64,000 bases of DNA, taken from Schizochytrium sp. CCTCC M209059. Its lineage: Eukaryota > Sar > Bigyra > Thraustochytrida > Thraustochytriidae. A model generated the notes under the pieces. It was not told where the DNA came from, made no database searches, and saw only the letters and a list, made by a program, of their open reading frames with translations. Each line of letters starts with the position of its first letter. Position 1 is the stretch's first letter. Both the position numbers and the translations under genes were made by a program. The stretch spans positions 193,091 to 257,090 of the forward strand of contig KN805412.1 of the NCBI GenBank assembly GCA_000818945.1. The letters are read 5' to 3'. This document shows, one piece after another, positions 30,113-39,338 of this stretch.

Positions 30113-30254
30113 GTGATCATTTTTATTTGCACAAAAGAAGGAGAAGAAGGAGAAGAAAAAGCGAAAAGCCACCAATCGCATGTATAAGTCTTATTGTTTG
30201 TAGAGCTATGATCGACGTTTTGCGCAGATAAACGCACTCAGAGAGAGAGAAAGA

Positions 30255-30289
<35 letters not shown>

Positions 30290-30608
30290 AAAGCTTGCCC
30301 ACAGACAAGGCAGGATTATTCTCCTTTCTGATTTTTCTATCCTTCAATTGGACAATTGATCGTTCACCGACCCAAAATGAAGACGCGCCAAAGCAACTGA
30401 AGAAGAATGCAATCTTCAGAAAAGACAAGACAAGTTACTCATGGTTTCCTACAAAGCGAATAGGATGTAACAACATGAGAGTTTAGCCGCCAATCTTCAC
30501 CATAGGCCGGTTGCTAAAACAACTAGAGAAGAACGTAATCTTCTGAAAAGACAAGACAAGTTACTCATGGTTTCCTACAAAGTGAATAGGGTGTGACAAC
30601 ATGAGAGT
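30113..30608. other. Convergent spacer with (GA)n and a duplicated gene end
   Basis: This contains a (GA)n tract (30241-30287) and most of the 126-bp tandem duplication of the MOCS1A 3' end. No separate gene is present. Confidence 0.6.
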
Positions 30609-30641
30609 TTAGCCGCCAATCTTCACCATAGGCCGATTGCT
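30390..30641 (-). repeat. 126-bp tandem duplication of the MOCS1A 3' end
   Basis: Bases 30390-30515 and 30516-30641 are adjacent direct copies differing at about nine positions (about 93 percent identity). The inner copy supplies the last codons SNRPMVKIGG plus stop. The outer copy repeats the same eleven codons with only one synonymous change (AAC for AAT) and then the same 3' flank. Confidence 0.95.
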
Positions 30642-31823
30642 ACCCTTCGAAATACTTTCCGGGCTATCATGGCCACCAAGCTTGGCATGCTTGCGACCCA
30701 AAATAGATTCAATTGAACCGAGCAATGCCTCGTCCGAAGCGCCCGCCCGCATTTCATCGCGCAGAGAGATCTCCTCGGAGCCAAAAAGACACGCCTTCAT
30801 CGAACCATCTGCAGTAAGGCGCATGCGATTACAAGTCCCACAAAATTGGTCCGTCATGGACGATATGAAGCCGACGCGACCCACGAAACCCGGCACCTGC
30901 CACGTCTTCGAGACAGTGTTGGCACCATCGAGACGAGGGGTTCGCGCAAACGTCGGCCAGCGCTCGCGAATCATATCCACCATCTCATAATAAGGGAGAA
31001 TTGCCTTTGCCTTCCATTTGTTCTGATCAAAAGGCATGAACTCAATGAATCGCACCTCCACGTCCAAATCACGCGTGAGTTCCACAAAGTCCAAAAGCTC
31101 GTCGTCATTTACACCTCGTTTCATGACGCAATTCACCTTGACCTGATCGAGCCCAGACAGACTTGTTGCCCGTTTGATGCTTTCCAAGACACGTTCAAAG
31201 CCTCGACGCCGCGTGATGAGCTCGAATTTGGCCGGCACCAAGGTGTCGAGACTGATATTGAGCAAATTGACGCCTCGTTCCACAAGAGGGTCTAATTTGC
31301 GCTTCAAAAGAATTCCATTCGTGGTTATGGCCAAATCTCGGATACCGAGCCCTCGCAACCTCTCGCATAGATCAAGAATGCTCGGTCGGAGCAATGGTTC
31401 CCCACCGGTGAGCCTGATCTTGTCCACTCCACGCTGTACAAATGCTGACGCGATACGCACAATTTCGTCATCCGTCAACAGTTCTTGATCTGCAGTCAGG
31501 TCCACACCTTTCTCAGGCATGCAATATGTGCAACGCAGGTTACATCGTTCCGTAAGAGAGATGCGCAGGTAGTTGTGAACGCGCCCGAACGAGTCCACCA
31601 GAGGCGTCGGCGTGGCTGCGCGTGATTCGTGCATATCAACCTTAGTTTTCGTCATCGATGCTGTCGACGCCCACGCTCGCTGCGCACTGTGCCATGGACC
31701 TCTTCGATGGCTTTCCACGAGTTCTCTGGGCCGGCGAACCTGCCTCAAGCCGAGACGCCAGACAGCGTCTGGTCGTGCTCGCGCGCTTGCGCTTGATGCT
31801 ACAGCTGCGAGTGCTCTCGACAT
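30609..31823 (-). CDS. MOCS1A: GTP 3',8-cyclase, mitochondrial (MOCS1A/MoaA)
   Basis: A radical-SAM enzyme that performs the first step of molybdenum-cofactor synthesis with MoaC/MOCS1B. The 404-residue protein starts with an Arg/Ala/Ser-rich mitochondrial presequence. The N-terminal cluster is Cys94-x3-Cys98-x2-Cys101 (ERCNLRCTYC). LTGGEPLLR is the SAM-binding motif. The second 4Fe-4S cluster ligands are Cys328, Cys331 and Cys345 (CGTCNRMRL then ACLF). The C-terminal GG tail required for activity is present. No MoaC domain or gene follows, unlike the animal bicistronic MOCS1 locus. A longer frame opens at TTG 31877; ATG 31823 is preferred. Confidence 0.95.
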   Translation of the reverse strand: MSRALAAVASSASARARPDAVWRLGLRQVRRPRELVESHRRGPWHSAQRAWASTASMTKTKVDMHESRAATPTPLVDSFGRVHNYLRISLTERCNLRCTYCMPEKGVDLTADQELLTDDEIVRIASAFVQRGVDKIRLTGGEPLLRPSILDLCERLRGLGIRDLAITTNGILLKRKLDPLVERGVNLLNISLDTLVPAKFELITRRRGFERVLESIKRATSLSGLDQVKVNCVMKRGVNDDELLDFVELTRDLDVEVRFIEFMPFDQNKWKAKAILPYYEMVDMIRERWPTFARTPRLDGANTVSKTWQVPGFVGRVGFISSMTDQFCGTCNRMRLTADGSMKACLFGSEEISLRDEMRAGASDEALLGSIESILGRKHAKLGGHDSPESISKGSNRPMVKIGG

Positions 31824-32293
31824 TGCTCTTTGTACTGTGCAACTCGCGACACGCTTCACGATTAAATGTAAGAGCAAGCGTTTCGTGTTCGTCGCTATCG
31901 CTCGCGCTTGCTCTTCGTGCCGGTTCGCGACGTTGTTTGCGCGCCCGCGCCTGCTCGTGCGAGTCGCTCGGAGCCGTGCGTGGACTTTGTGTCTGAATGT
32001 ACAACAACTCGACTTGCGCTTTGTTGCACAAAAGCACTCGACAGCACTGGCTGGGCCCGCTGCCGCTGCTGCTACTGACGGTGGCGCCTTGCCGACGGCC
32101 TGCCAGCACGATGCGGCTGCGGCTGCGCTCCGCCCCGTGTAGCTAGAGCGCAGCCGCTACCCCAGTTCCGAATTTGCCTGCTGGTCCTCGGAGCCACGCT
32201 CCCGCCGAAAGCATGGATGATTTGCCTTGCTTTGCCTTGCTTGGTTCTTTTGCTGCATGCATACAATCGCATACGTACAACAGTGACTTGGCC

Positions 32294-32301
32294 TAGGCCT
32301 A
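32294..32301. promoter_or_regulatory. TAGGCCTA palindrome
   Basis: A perfect 8-bp palindrome between the divergent MOCS1A and phosphoglycerate mutase genes, inside a longer CCTAGGCCTAGCCTAG run. Confidence 0.4.
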
Positions 32302-32490
32302 GCCTAGTAGAGAAGGTTGCCGGCATGCGCCCTGCACCCGTATACCGTCGTTTTGATCGAGGTCCATTCCCTTGCTTGCACTCACGTCACCATGATTGCC
32401 ACCAATGATCGCCATCAATGATTTGCTACCACGCTTCGCGCAAGGATGCGTGCGACATGGCACAGAAGAAGAAACCAGCGCCGGCTGGCT

Positions 32491-32521
<31 letters not shown>

Positions 32522-32702
32522 ATGTGCTCTCGTTCTCGTGATGGCTTTTCGCGGCCGCAAGTGCGCCTCGGGCCTGCGCAAGTGGACATCCGGCGGAAGG
32601 TCCTCTTGCAGTGCGCCGGTTGCAACTAGCTCGGTCGCTCTTGCCCGAGCACCGCATGCACCACACTCCATCTAGGCTTGCCTTGCATCGCTTGCATCGC
32701 TT

Positions 32703-32748
32703 TGCCTTGCCTTGCCTTGCCTTGCCTTGCCTTGCCTTGCCTTGCCTC
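32703..32748. repeat. (CCTTG)n pentanucleotide array
   Basis: About nine CCTTG units, about 300 bp upstream of the phosphoglycerate mutase start. Confidence 0.95.
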
Positions 32749-33053
32749 GTCCAGACTGCATTGCGTTGTGCAATGGTACGTATATACACTCCTGGCGCAT
32801 TGCATTGCATTTCATTGCATTTCATTGCAGTGCATTTCATTGCAGTGCATTTCATTGCAGTGCATTCGCGCCGCCTTTCTTGCATGGCAGGCGTCATGAG
32901 GCTGGGCATGACGCGCAAAAGCGCAAGGAGCGCGGCGCGGAGGACGCGAGGCCGGCGGGTACGAGCTCGGGCGCGGCGGTCGAGCTGGAGAGGGCGCGCG
33001 GGGGGGAAACCGCCGCGACGGCGACGCCTGGCACGGCGTCGGAATCGAGTCCG

Positions 33054-33977
33054 ATGGCAGAGGCGCACCCTCCGATAAAGGGAGATGAGGCAGGCGCCGT
33101 GAAGATGCCAAAGGCCATGTCCGACGCGGAACTCGGCGGCAGCAATGATGGGGACCAGGAAGCCGTGGAAAAGTCGCACGGCCTGCTCATCCTCCTACGC
33201 CACGGCGAGTCCATGTGGAATAGATCTTCAGAGCACCCGGATCGGCTGTGGCGCTACGCTGGCTCGAACGACGTGGCCCTCTCGGAGCAGGGCATCCACG
33301 AGGCTCTCGAAGCGGGTGACCGCCTCGCGAAAATTCACATTGATGTCGTCTTTGCCTCGTGCCTTTCGCGCGCCATGAACACCTGCATGATCGCCCTCGC
33401 AAAACATGTGTCCGGACTCACGCCCATCATCGCCAACCGCGAGGGCAGCTATGCTGCCGGAATTGATGCTGTGTCAAAGCTACCAGAGAACACGGTTGTC
33501 CCCATCATCTGCTCCGAGAAGCTCAACGAGCGCTGCTTTGGTGAGCTCCAAGGCATGCCGTCCACGGAGCATCTCGTTCGCTACAAGAAGGAGTATCTTC
33601 AAGAGGTCCGCAACAAGTTTGACGTACGCTTTCCCGGACCAAAGGGTGAGAGCACGGAGGACGTCTTCCATCGTGTTGTTCCCTACTTTGAAGAGAACAT
33701 TTTGCCGCTTTTGCGCGAAGGCAAGAATGTCTTGCTCTGTAGCCATGGATTCAGCATTCGCGCGCTTATCAAGTATCTCGACGGCATGTCGGACGAGGAG
33801 TTCAATTTGGAAATGCGCAAGGAGAAGCGCGATCCAGAAAATTGCAAGCTTCTCGCGGCAACCGGTGTGCCTCTTTTGTATCGTTTCGATCGCTTTGCTG
33901 AGGACGGACTTCATCCCAAGAAAATTGGTGCCATCGATCGTGCCTATGAACTTGCGCACACTTGTGCGCCCTATTAG
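33054..33977 (+). CDS. Phosphoglycerate mutase, cofactor-dependent family
   Basis: A histidine-phosphatase-superfamily enzyme; the expected reaction is interconversion of 3- and 2-phosphoglycerate. In the 307-residue protein the phospho-acceptor is His50 in LLRHGES, and YAGSNDVALSEQGIHEA follows. E159-R160-C-F-G163 sits where classic dPGM has ERHYG, so the acid Glu is kept but His and Tyr are changed. The second catalytic His is His231 in CSHGFSIRALIKYL. Length and domain ending suit dPGM rather than a small phosphatase. The frame stays open upstream through the CCTTG repeat to a GTG- or ATG-like start, so ATG 33054 is the best but not certain start. Its charged leader shows no clear targeting signal. 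Confidence 0.85.
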   Translation: MAEAHPPIKGDEAGAVKMPKAMSDAELGGSNDGDQEAVEKSHGLLILLRHGESMWNRSSEHPDRLWRYAGSNDVALSEQGIHEALEAGDRLAKIHIDVVFASCLSRAMNTCMIALAKHVSGLTPIIANREGSYAAGIDAVSKLPENTVVPIICSEKLNERCFGELQGMPSTEHLVRYKKEYLQEVRNKFDVRFPGPKGESTEDVFHRVVPYFEENILPLLREGKNVLLCSHGFSIRALIKYLDGMSDEEFNLEMRKEKRDPENCKLLAATGVPLLYRFDRFAEDGLHPKKIGAIDRAYELAHTCAPY

Positions 33978-34195
33978 CCTGTATCTCTACTTCCCCTTCT
34001 TACGTTCATTCATTTTATCCTGGCTCACTTTTTTCTTTTTTCATTTTTTACTGGCTTCGAGATCACCCTGGCTCGTTCCGAGTTCACCCTGACGACGTAG
34101 TTGAGGTGCTGTTGTTGTTGCTGGTGGAACTACCTGGTGGTGATCATGATGCTACCGCGCTGCTGCTGCTGCTGGTGCTGCTGGTGCTTAGGTTC
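33978..34195. other. Short convergent spacer
   Basis: A 218-bp spacer between the phosphoglycerate mutase and CTF18 stops, with GCT/GTT triplets near the CTF18 end. Nothing else is seen. Confidence 0.5.
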
Positions 34196-37111
34196 TCATC
34201 GCAAGCCGGGCGTAAGACCCAGAAACTCATCCATTGCTACAGGTCTACGGACCGCATTTGTAAAACCCTCCTGAAATCTGTACTCGACCCAAGCGGCCCG
34301 CTTCTTGCGTTTAGCTGGCGTGGGAATCGTTGACTCTTCCACGGTATCGGCACTGTCAGCCACGTCACTCGAGGCCTTGAGAGCAACAATTCGCTTACGA
34401 TTCCCGGCGGTCTTGGCTGTGATGGGCCGCCCGAAAAAGTCCACAGCGCCTGAGGGAGCTCTGCCTTCGGCGCCGCGTTTTTTCCCGGCCATGGCCTTGT
34501 CCTTGTCGCGCGCACTAAGCTTACTGACGCGCTGCTGGACGATGCCATCGCCGGCGCCAAAGGTACGCGAGCTCGTGTCACGCACGCGGGCTAAGCGTAG
34601 ACGCTGAATAAGCGTTTCGCAAACCGTGAGCGATGGCGGCGTGTGACGCTGCTCGTACGAAAAGGTTTCCGAGTTGAACGAAAGCAAATGATCGATGCGC
34701 GGCTCTGGTTTATAGGTAACACGACGGAATGGGTTGAATCCTGTCTGCTGATTACCATGAGCTGACGCCCCACCCCCCAAGCGCTCGTCTCCGCCATCTT
34801 GACCGCCGTTCTCTCCGCGTCCAGCTTTGTCCTTTTTGCCGGAAGCAAAGGGAAGATCTTCCAATGTCTTGTGAAGCGTCAAGCCGAGACTAATCATCAC
34901 GTCAAGCGTATGCTGTACGCTGGCCTGCTCCTTTGGATTCAAGAGGTTCCAGGGAATCGCGCGAACCTGCGGGTTCAGCATCCTCGCGATCGACGATAGA
35001 GCATCAAGCACGAGACTTTGCCGTCCTCCAATGGTCGATCCGGGCAAAAGGGTACGCCGTCCCTCGGCGAAGACAGCGAGCGTCTCCTTGTTCTCGGCGA
35101 GTCGCCGCGCGTTCGCGGCACCTGCCATAGGAAAATGCAAAAAGGTCGATGATTCCGTAGCCAAGAGTCTCCGCAGCGAAAGCGCAGTCGGCGAAAGGTA
35201 CTGAGATAAGGTCCATTGCTGCGACTCGCCGACCCGCTTGAGGATAACGTCAGCCTCGCAAAAGAGATTGACCGCCTCGTGCAGGTTGCTCATGCTACTG
35301 TCGGCCAGACGCACGCCACACATGTTCTCATGGATTCCTTCCAGGAATTTAGAAAACTCAGAGACGTGCTGCCCGAACTGCGCCCACAAACGCATTTGCT
35401 CATTAACCGACTGATGTCCCGGCTTGGTCCACTTGCGCTGTCTGCGAACATTTTGGAAGACGGCATTCCACGATTTCAGCAGATCCGACGTCTGGTCTTT
35501 GGTGCCAACGCATAGATCCTCAACATCTTTGGTCTCAAGACGAAAGCGCTGTGTCGCTTGCGTCGCTTGTCGAGGCGACTGTGCTCTCGAGCCTGACGCG
35601 CCTCGTTCTGACACGATGAATTGAAGTGTGTTGAGGCACGCGCGAATGTCGTAATCTTGCCGCTCTGCTAGCATCTCGAGCGCACCATGCTGAGGCGCAA
35701 TGTTCTCTACAACAGCAATCTCTTTGAGGCGCTGGACGATCCGGGCTTGAGGCGCGGCTCGGAAAAAGATTACCTTGACAGCCCTGCGCAGCGGGCGCAG
35801 TGCTGCAACATAAGGATCATTGCAAATGAGAATAACGGGACGCGTAATTGGGTGCGCCTTCGACGCCCCCGAGAGAGGAGCTTGGATCATATCCAAGAGC
35901 GTCTGCACAGCGCCCCGGCCTTCGCCTTGGTTCGCCACGCCTTCGAATTCATCGAGAATGATACAGTTCGGCTTGCCGGTCGCCGCGCCGAACATGGACT
36001 GCATTTCCATTGCGTTGATAAGCCGATTGCTCAGCACATTGGCGGTTCGCTCGTCGCTCGCGTTGATCTCCACAGGGTTGTACCCTGCGTGCCGCGCAAT
36101 GACGTGCGCCAGAGTGGTCTTCCCGGCTCCTGGTGGTCCTGCAAGCAGGATCACAGGAAAGTCCGGCCGCGTTTGCCGCGCGCCCTCAAAGACAAAGGTT
36201 CGCCACGACATTATCCATTGCATCACGAGCCGATTGGTTCGTTCGTGGCTAACGAGGTCAATGAACTGCCGCGGAGCGTATTTGCCAGCAAAGGTGCTGG
36301 TTGCGTCCGCGTTGGAGCTATGTCCGTCGTTGGCGCCCGAGTTCTGCGAGTTGAGGCCATCCAAAAGGGCAGCATCAGAGACGAGCGAGTCCTGCGTATT
36401 GTCACCGACACCAAGTGCCCTTAGTCTTTCGTTGCGACGTCGCTCGTCGAGATCGGCGAGAAGGTCCTCAAAAGGCTTGCTCAACATGGAGCCATCCGTA
36501 CGCCGCTGATCAATGCCGCTTTCGCCAAAGGAATCATGCTCACCAAGAGAGTTTAATCCGTATTTGTGCTTGTGGACATCTACCATAATGTATCGCGTGT
36601 CGCCATTAGGCAGGACAACTTTCATGTCTCCCCCAATTTCTTCGCCGGGTCTCATGAACAGAAAGCGAGACATGTCCTCGCGCTCTCGCCTCGGGAGCAT
36701 TGCATTCTCGCGCGCTTGGCGCCTATACATGAGCCTCTGCACAAAGGGCAACCGCGATCGTTGAGTTTCATTTGTTGTGGCTCTTGTCGTCATGGGTGGG
36801 TCATCGTCGTGGTTTGAGCTTGACGCATCGCCCGGCCCCGGAGAACCTCCGAGAGTCTGGCGCATGGCGACGTCCGCTTCTCCGTCATCTTTGCCCTCAT
36901 CCAGATACAACGGTGCATTCTCTGCCTCTTGCGCAGCCGAGGGCGGCGCGACCTGAGTCGTGTCGCGCGTCCTTTGCGACGAGGTCTGCTGCTGCGCGTC
37001 CATCTCCATTTCCATCTCCATCATCGCTCGCTCCGTCTCGAAGTCGTCATACATCTCGCGCTCCATGGCGGCCTCGGCCGCCAGCTCAGCCTCTAGTTCA
37101 TCGTCGTCCAT
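34196..37111 (-). CDS. CTF18: CTF18, RFC-like clamp loader large subunit
   Basis: The large subunit of the alternative clamp loader that loads PCNA and supports sister-chromatid cohesion and checkpoint signalling. The 971-residue protein starts with an acidic MDDDELEAEL tract. The AAA+ core begins KYAPRQFIDLVSHERTNR; Walker A is GPPGAGKTT with Lys331, and Walker B is IILDEFEG. HVIARHAGYNPVEINASDER is a strongly conserved CTF18 stretch. The C-terminus WVEYRFQEGFTNAVRRPV matches the peptide that binds Ctf8-Dcc1 and Pol epsilon. The frame extends to a GTG at 37153; ATG 37111 is used. Confidence 0.95.
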   Translation of the reverse strand: MDDDELEAELAAEAAMEREMYDDFETERAMMEMEMEMDAQQQTSSQRTRDTTQVAPPSAAQEAENAPLYLDEGKDDGEADVAMRQTLGGSPGPGDASSSNHDDDPPMTTRATTNETQRSRLPFVQRLMYRRQARENAMLPRREREDMSRFLFMRPGEEIGGDMKVVLPNGDTRYIMVDVHKHKYGLNSLGEHDSFGESGIDQRRTDGSMLSKPFEDLLADLDERRRNERLRALGVGDNTQDSLVSDAALLDGLNSQNSGANDGHSSNADATSTFAGKYAPRQFIDLVSHERTNRLVMQWIMSWRTFVFEGARQTRPDFPVILLAGPPGAGKTTLAHVIARHAGYNPVEINASDERTANVLSNRLINAMEMQSMFGAATGKPNCIILDEFEGVANQGEGRGAVQTLLDMIQAPLSGASKAHPITRPVILICNDPYVAALRPLRRAVKVIFFRAAPQARIVQRLKEIAVVENIAPQHGALEMLAERQDYDIRACLNTLQFIVSERGASGSRAQSPRQATQATQRFRLETKDVEDLCVGTKDQTSDLLKSWNAVFQNVRRQRKWTKPGHQSVNEQMRLWAQFGQHVSEFSKFLEGIHENMCGVRLADSSMSNLHEAVNLFCEADVILKRVGESQQWTLSQYLSPTALSLRRLLATESSTFLHFPMAGAANARRLAENKETLAVFAEGRRTLLPGSTIGGRQSLVLDALSSIARMLNPQVRAIPWNLLNPKEQASVQHTLDVMISLGLTLHKTLEDLPFASGKKDKAGRGENGGQDGGDERLGGGASAHGNQQTGFNPFRRVTYKPEPRIDHLLSFNSETFSYEQRHTPPSLTVCETLIQRLRLARVRDTSSRTFGAGDGIVQQRVSKLSARDKDKAMAGKKRGAEGRAPSGAVDFFGRPITAKTAGNRKRIVALKASSDVADSADTVEESTIPTPAKRKKRAAWVEYRFQEGFTNAVRRPVAMDEFLGLTPGLR

Positions 37112-38957
37112 TCTCTCGCGCTTCGCTCGCTCTCCCTCGCCGTGGCAAGCCACTGCGCGCTTTGCCCGCTCGGGTCTGCCCGTCGTTAGCTTGGTCTAAG
37201 AGTTCATAAACTTCAACTTGCCTTGGTGACGGTTAGGTTGATCGTGCTTCAAAGTTCGTTCGAGCTCGGCAACAATGCGCTTTCGCTTTCCTTTTTTGTT
37301 GCAAGCGACTGCATATGTATATGCGTTGTCCAAAAAGGTGTGGCAGAGCAGACATGGACATTGAGACGTGCATTCGCTGGGGCGCATCGCGCAGATGGTG
37401 ATGGCGGGCCGGCCGAGTGCTGCGCGGATGCTGAACTTGATCCGGGACAGCGGGTATAAAATAAATATGCCACCGTTTATCCTACGCGTCCACGACGAAG
37501 AGCTCGCGCGCGCGTCTATGCCCGATGCGGTGTCTGCATTAGGAGATTAGGTGAAGGAGATGAGAAAGTTCTTTGCAAAGGACTCGGCATGGAGCCAGAG
37601 CACCCGTCAGTTGTACGCCAGGGTCCCCAGTGCTTATATTTTGCTCCGCTTTGCTCTTCTTGGGTTGGTGATAGAATTTCCGCAATTAATTCGGTTGCGC
37701 ATGGCCAGCTAGTGATAGGTTATGTCTGGTAGCGGAACTCGCTGGCGAACCAATTAAAATGTTTCATCCGTGCTGTGCCGCCGGAACGATTTTTTTCCGA
37801 AGTGCGCGCGGAAAGAATTTTGTTTTACACTTATTGCGGCGATACAATTGGTCGTAATCTGTGTGCTAGTGTATTAGACATTGGCCAATCGAAGGTGCAC
37901 ATTGAACAAGAAAGAAGTAAGATTGCTCCGTACGAAGATATTATTTCGAAGACCGAAGAAGAGATCGCTCGGTTCAAGAAAGAGATCGCAGAGGCGAGAA
38001 GCAAAGCTGGCATCTTCGATTGAGCTCGTGGAAACTTTTTCTTACCACTATATTTCCAATGGGAAAAGCCGCGAATGAACGCCCGAGACGATTGCATCGC
38101 TCAACAGAGGCAAAAAAAAGAATGCACTTCATCGACGATAATTCGCAGGAGCACAAGCGCAGAGAAAAACTTATCTCGTACTTCGTAAGGGACATTTTGG
38201 ACAATTCTAACTTTGCTCTACGCAAGGTCTCTGGTTACCTTATAGCGCCACTCAAACGTGAAAAGAGATGTCGGATCACTACGGACTGGGAAGAAGACCA
38301 GGCTCACAGCGGCAGCCACAATACGCTCGCCTACCTCATTACGTTGTTTCAGAAAGCGACTCGAAGTACTGACCTCGAAATTCTCCTTAACCAAATTCAC
38401 TGCGTCGTTGTTCGCAGATTCACCAAAAATGATGTACAATCTCCTTGACGACTTCACCAAAGGTCGAAGGTCTGGGAAGCGTGCCTCCAAAAAGAAAGAT
38501 ATCGCAATTTGGGCAATGGCCAGCAAGCAAGGCAAGGTGGGCTTGCGAGATAGATGGAAAAAATGATGCAAAGAAGGAAAAGGAAAGCGAAAGAACTCGG
38601 TCAACAATCAAAACCAATAGTTTCTTATTTGACGTGCGTGAACGCATGCGAGGTGCCTACTGACTTTGACCCAATTTCATCGCATGGATCATTGCACCGA
38701 ATCAAACAAGGTTGGGCCTTTCTCCAAAAACCTAATCCTGTCAAATTAATTTTCCTTCGCGTTTAGTCGAACCTGATCAAGGAATGCAGGAGTGTTGGAG
38801 AAGAAGAGAGAAGTTCCAAGTTATAGAAAGAGGCTGCGATAGTAGATTGATTTGATGTGGATTATATTGTCAATACGTTCTCATGTGACGGTGATCAAGT
38901 CGGTCCGTTTACGACTTTATGCGAGAAAAGTGAGTCAACGAAGATGGGAGGGGGCAT
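37112..38957. other. AT-richer intergenic region with unexplained open frames
   Basis: About 1.85 kb, less GC-rich than its surroundings from about 37640 on. A frame at 37775-38023 lacks an ATG and ends in a plausible coiled coil (IAPYEDIISKTEEEIARFKK). A second frame (38020-38448) has a basic, ordered-looking product. Neither matches a family I know. They could be exons of an uncalled gene or relics. Confidence 0.4.
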
Positions 38958-39338
38958 CTAGTTATCATCTTCATCCTCTTCTTCAGGTTCGTAGGCTTGT
39001 TCCTGACGGCGGCGTCTTCGAACCAGCGCATTCGCCTGTTCAGTGAGCGCAAACTGTCTCTCAACCTGATCTTGAAGAGCAGAAATTGGGATACTCTTGC
39101 GTCGCAGCGAGAGAACACGCTCTCTTGGCGTCCTGCGCGAGCTTCTGCGCTTGGAGTCGCGCTTGGAGTCGCGCTTGGAGTCGCGCTTGGAGTCGCGCTT
39201 GGAGTCGCGCTCTCCGCTGTACTTTTCCTTGTACATTTCCACACCAAGGTCCATGAGTTTGAGCGTAATGGCAAAGGCCACACCAAAGGCCGTCGCGACC
39301 AGCATCTGCCGCACCACTTGCAGCGTCCAGTCGTCCAT
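38958..39338 (-). CDS. Small membrane protein with RDSK tandem repeats
   Basis: I do not recognise the family. The 126 residues start MDDWTLQVVRQ, followed by one transmembrane helix (about 11-30, MLVATAFGVAFAITLKLMDL). A highly basic region then has five tandem RDSK units made by a 12-bp minisatellite (about 39152-39212). A basic coiled-coil-like segment and an acidic tail EEEDEDDN end the protein. The RDSK/SRR character could attract phosphorylation. The frame opens upstream at a GTG (39434); ATG 39338 is used. Confidence 0.65.
   Translation of the reverse strand: MDDWTLQVVRQMLVATAFGVAFAITLKLMDLGVEMYKEKYSGERDSKRDSKRDSKRDSKRDSKRRSSRRTPRERVLSLRRKSIPISALQDQVERQFALTEQANALVRRRRRQEQAYEPEEEDEDDN
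39152..39212 (-). repeat. 12-bp minisatellite inside a coding region
   Basis: About five tandem copies of the 12-mer CTTGGAGTCGCG (plus strand), encoding RDSK on the minus strand. The copies are almost identical, which implies recent expansion or contraction. Confidence 0.93.

Larger units (their letters stand above)
31824..33053. promoter_or_regulatory. Divergent interval with (GCT)n, (CCTTG)n and CATTGCA repeats
   Basis: This contains a TAGGCCTA palindrome (32294), a (GCT)n tract at about 32491-32521, a (CCTTG)n array and imperfect TTTCATTGCAGTGCA repeats at about 32800-32866. Long frames across these repeats are low-complexity. Confidence 0.55.

Noticed and set aside
32457..32675. Small ORF starting MAQKKKPAPAGW followed by ten Leu
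   Set aside because: It looks like a tail- or signal-anchored micropeptide, but the Leu run is a (GCT)n microsatellite and the rest has no recognisable feature. Kept as a possibility only; transcript data would be needed.
32712..33053. N-terminal extension of phosphoglycerate mutase through the CCTTG repeat
   Set aside because: The extension would be encoded by pentamer and CATTGCA repeats (ALPCLALPC, FHCSAFHCS). It is more likely a leader or promoter.
37775..38023. THOC7-like coiled-coil gene
   Set aside because: The coiled coil recalls THO complex subunit 7, but there is no ATG, no flanking exon that continues the family and no diagnostic motif. Left as unexplained.
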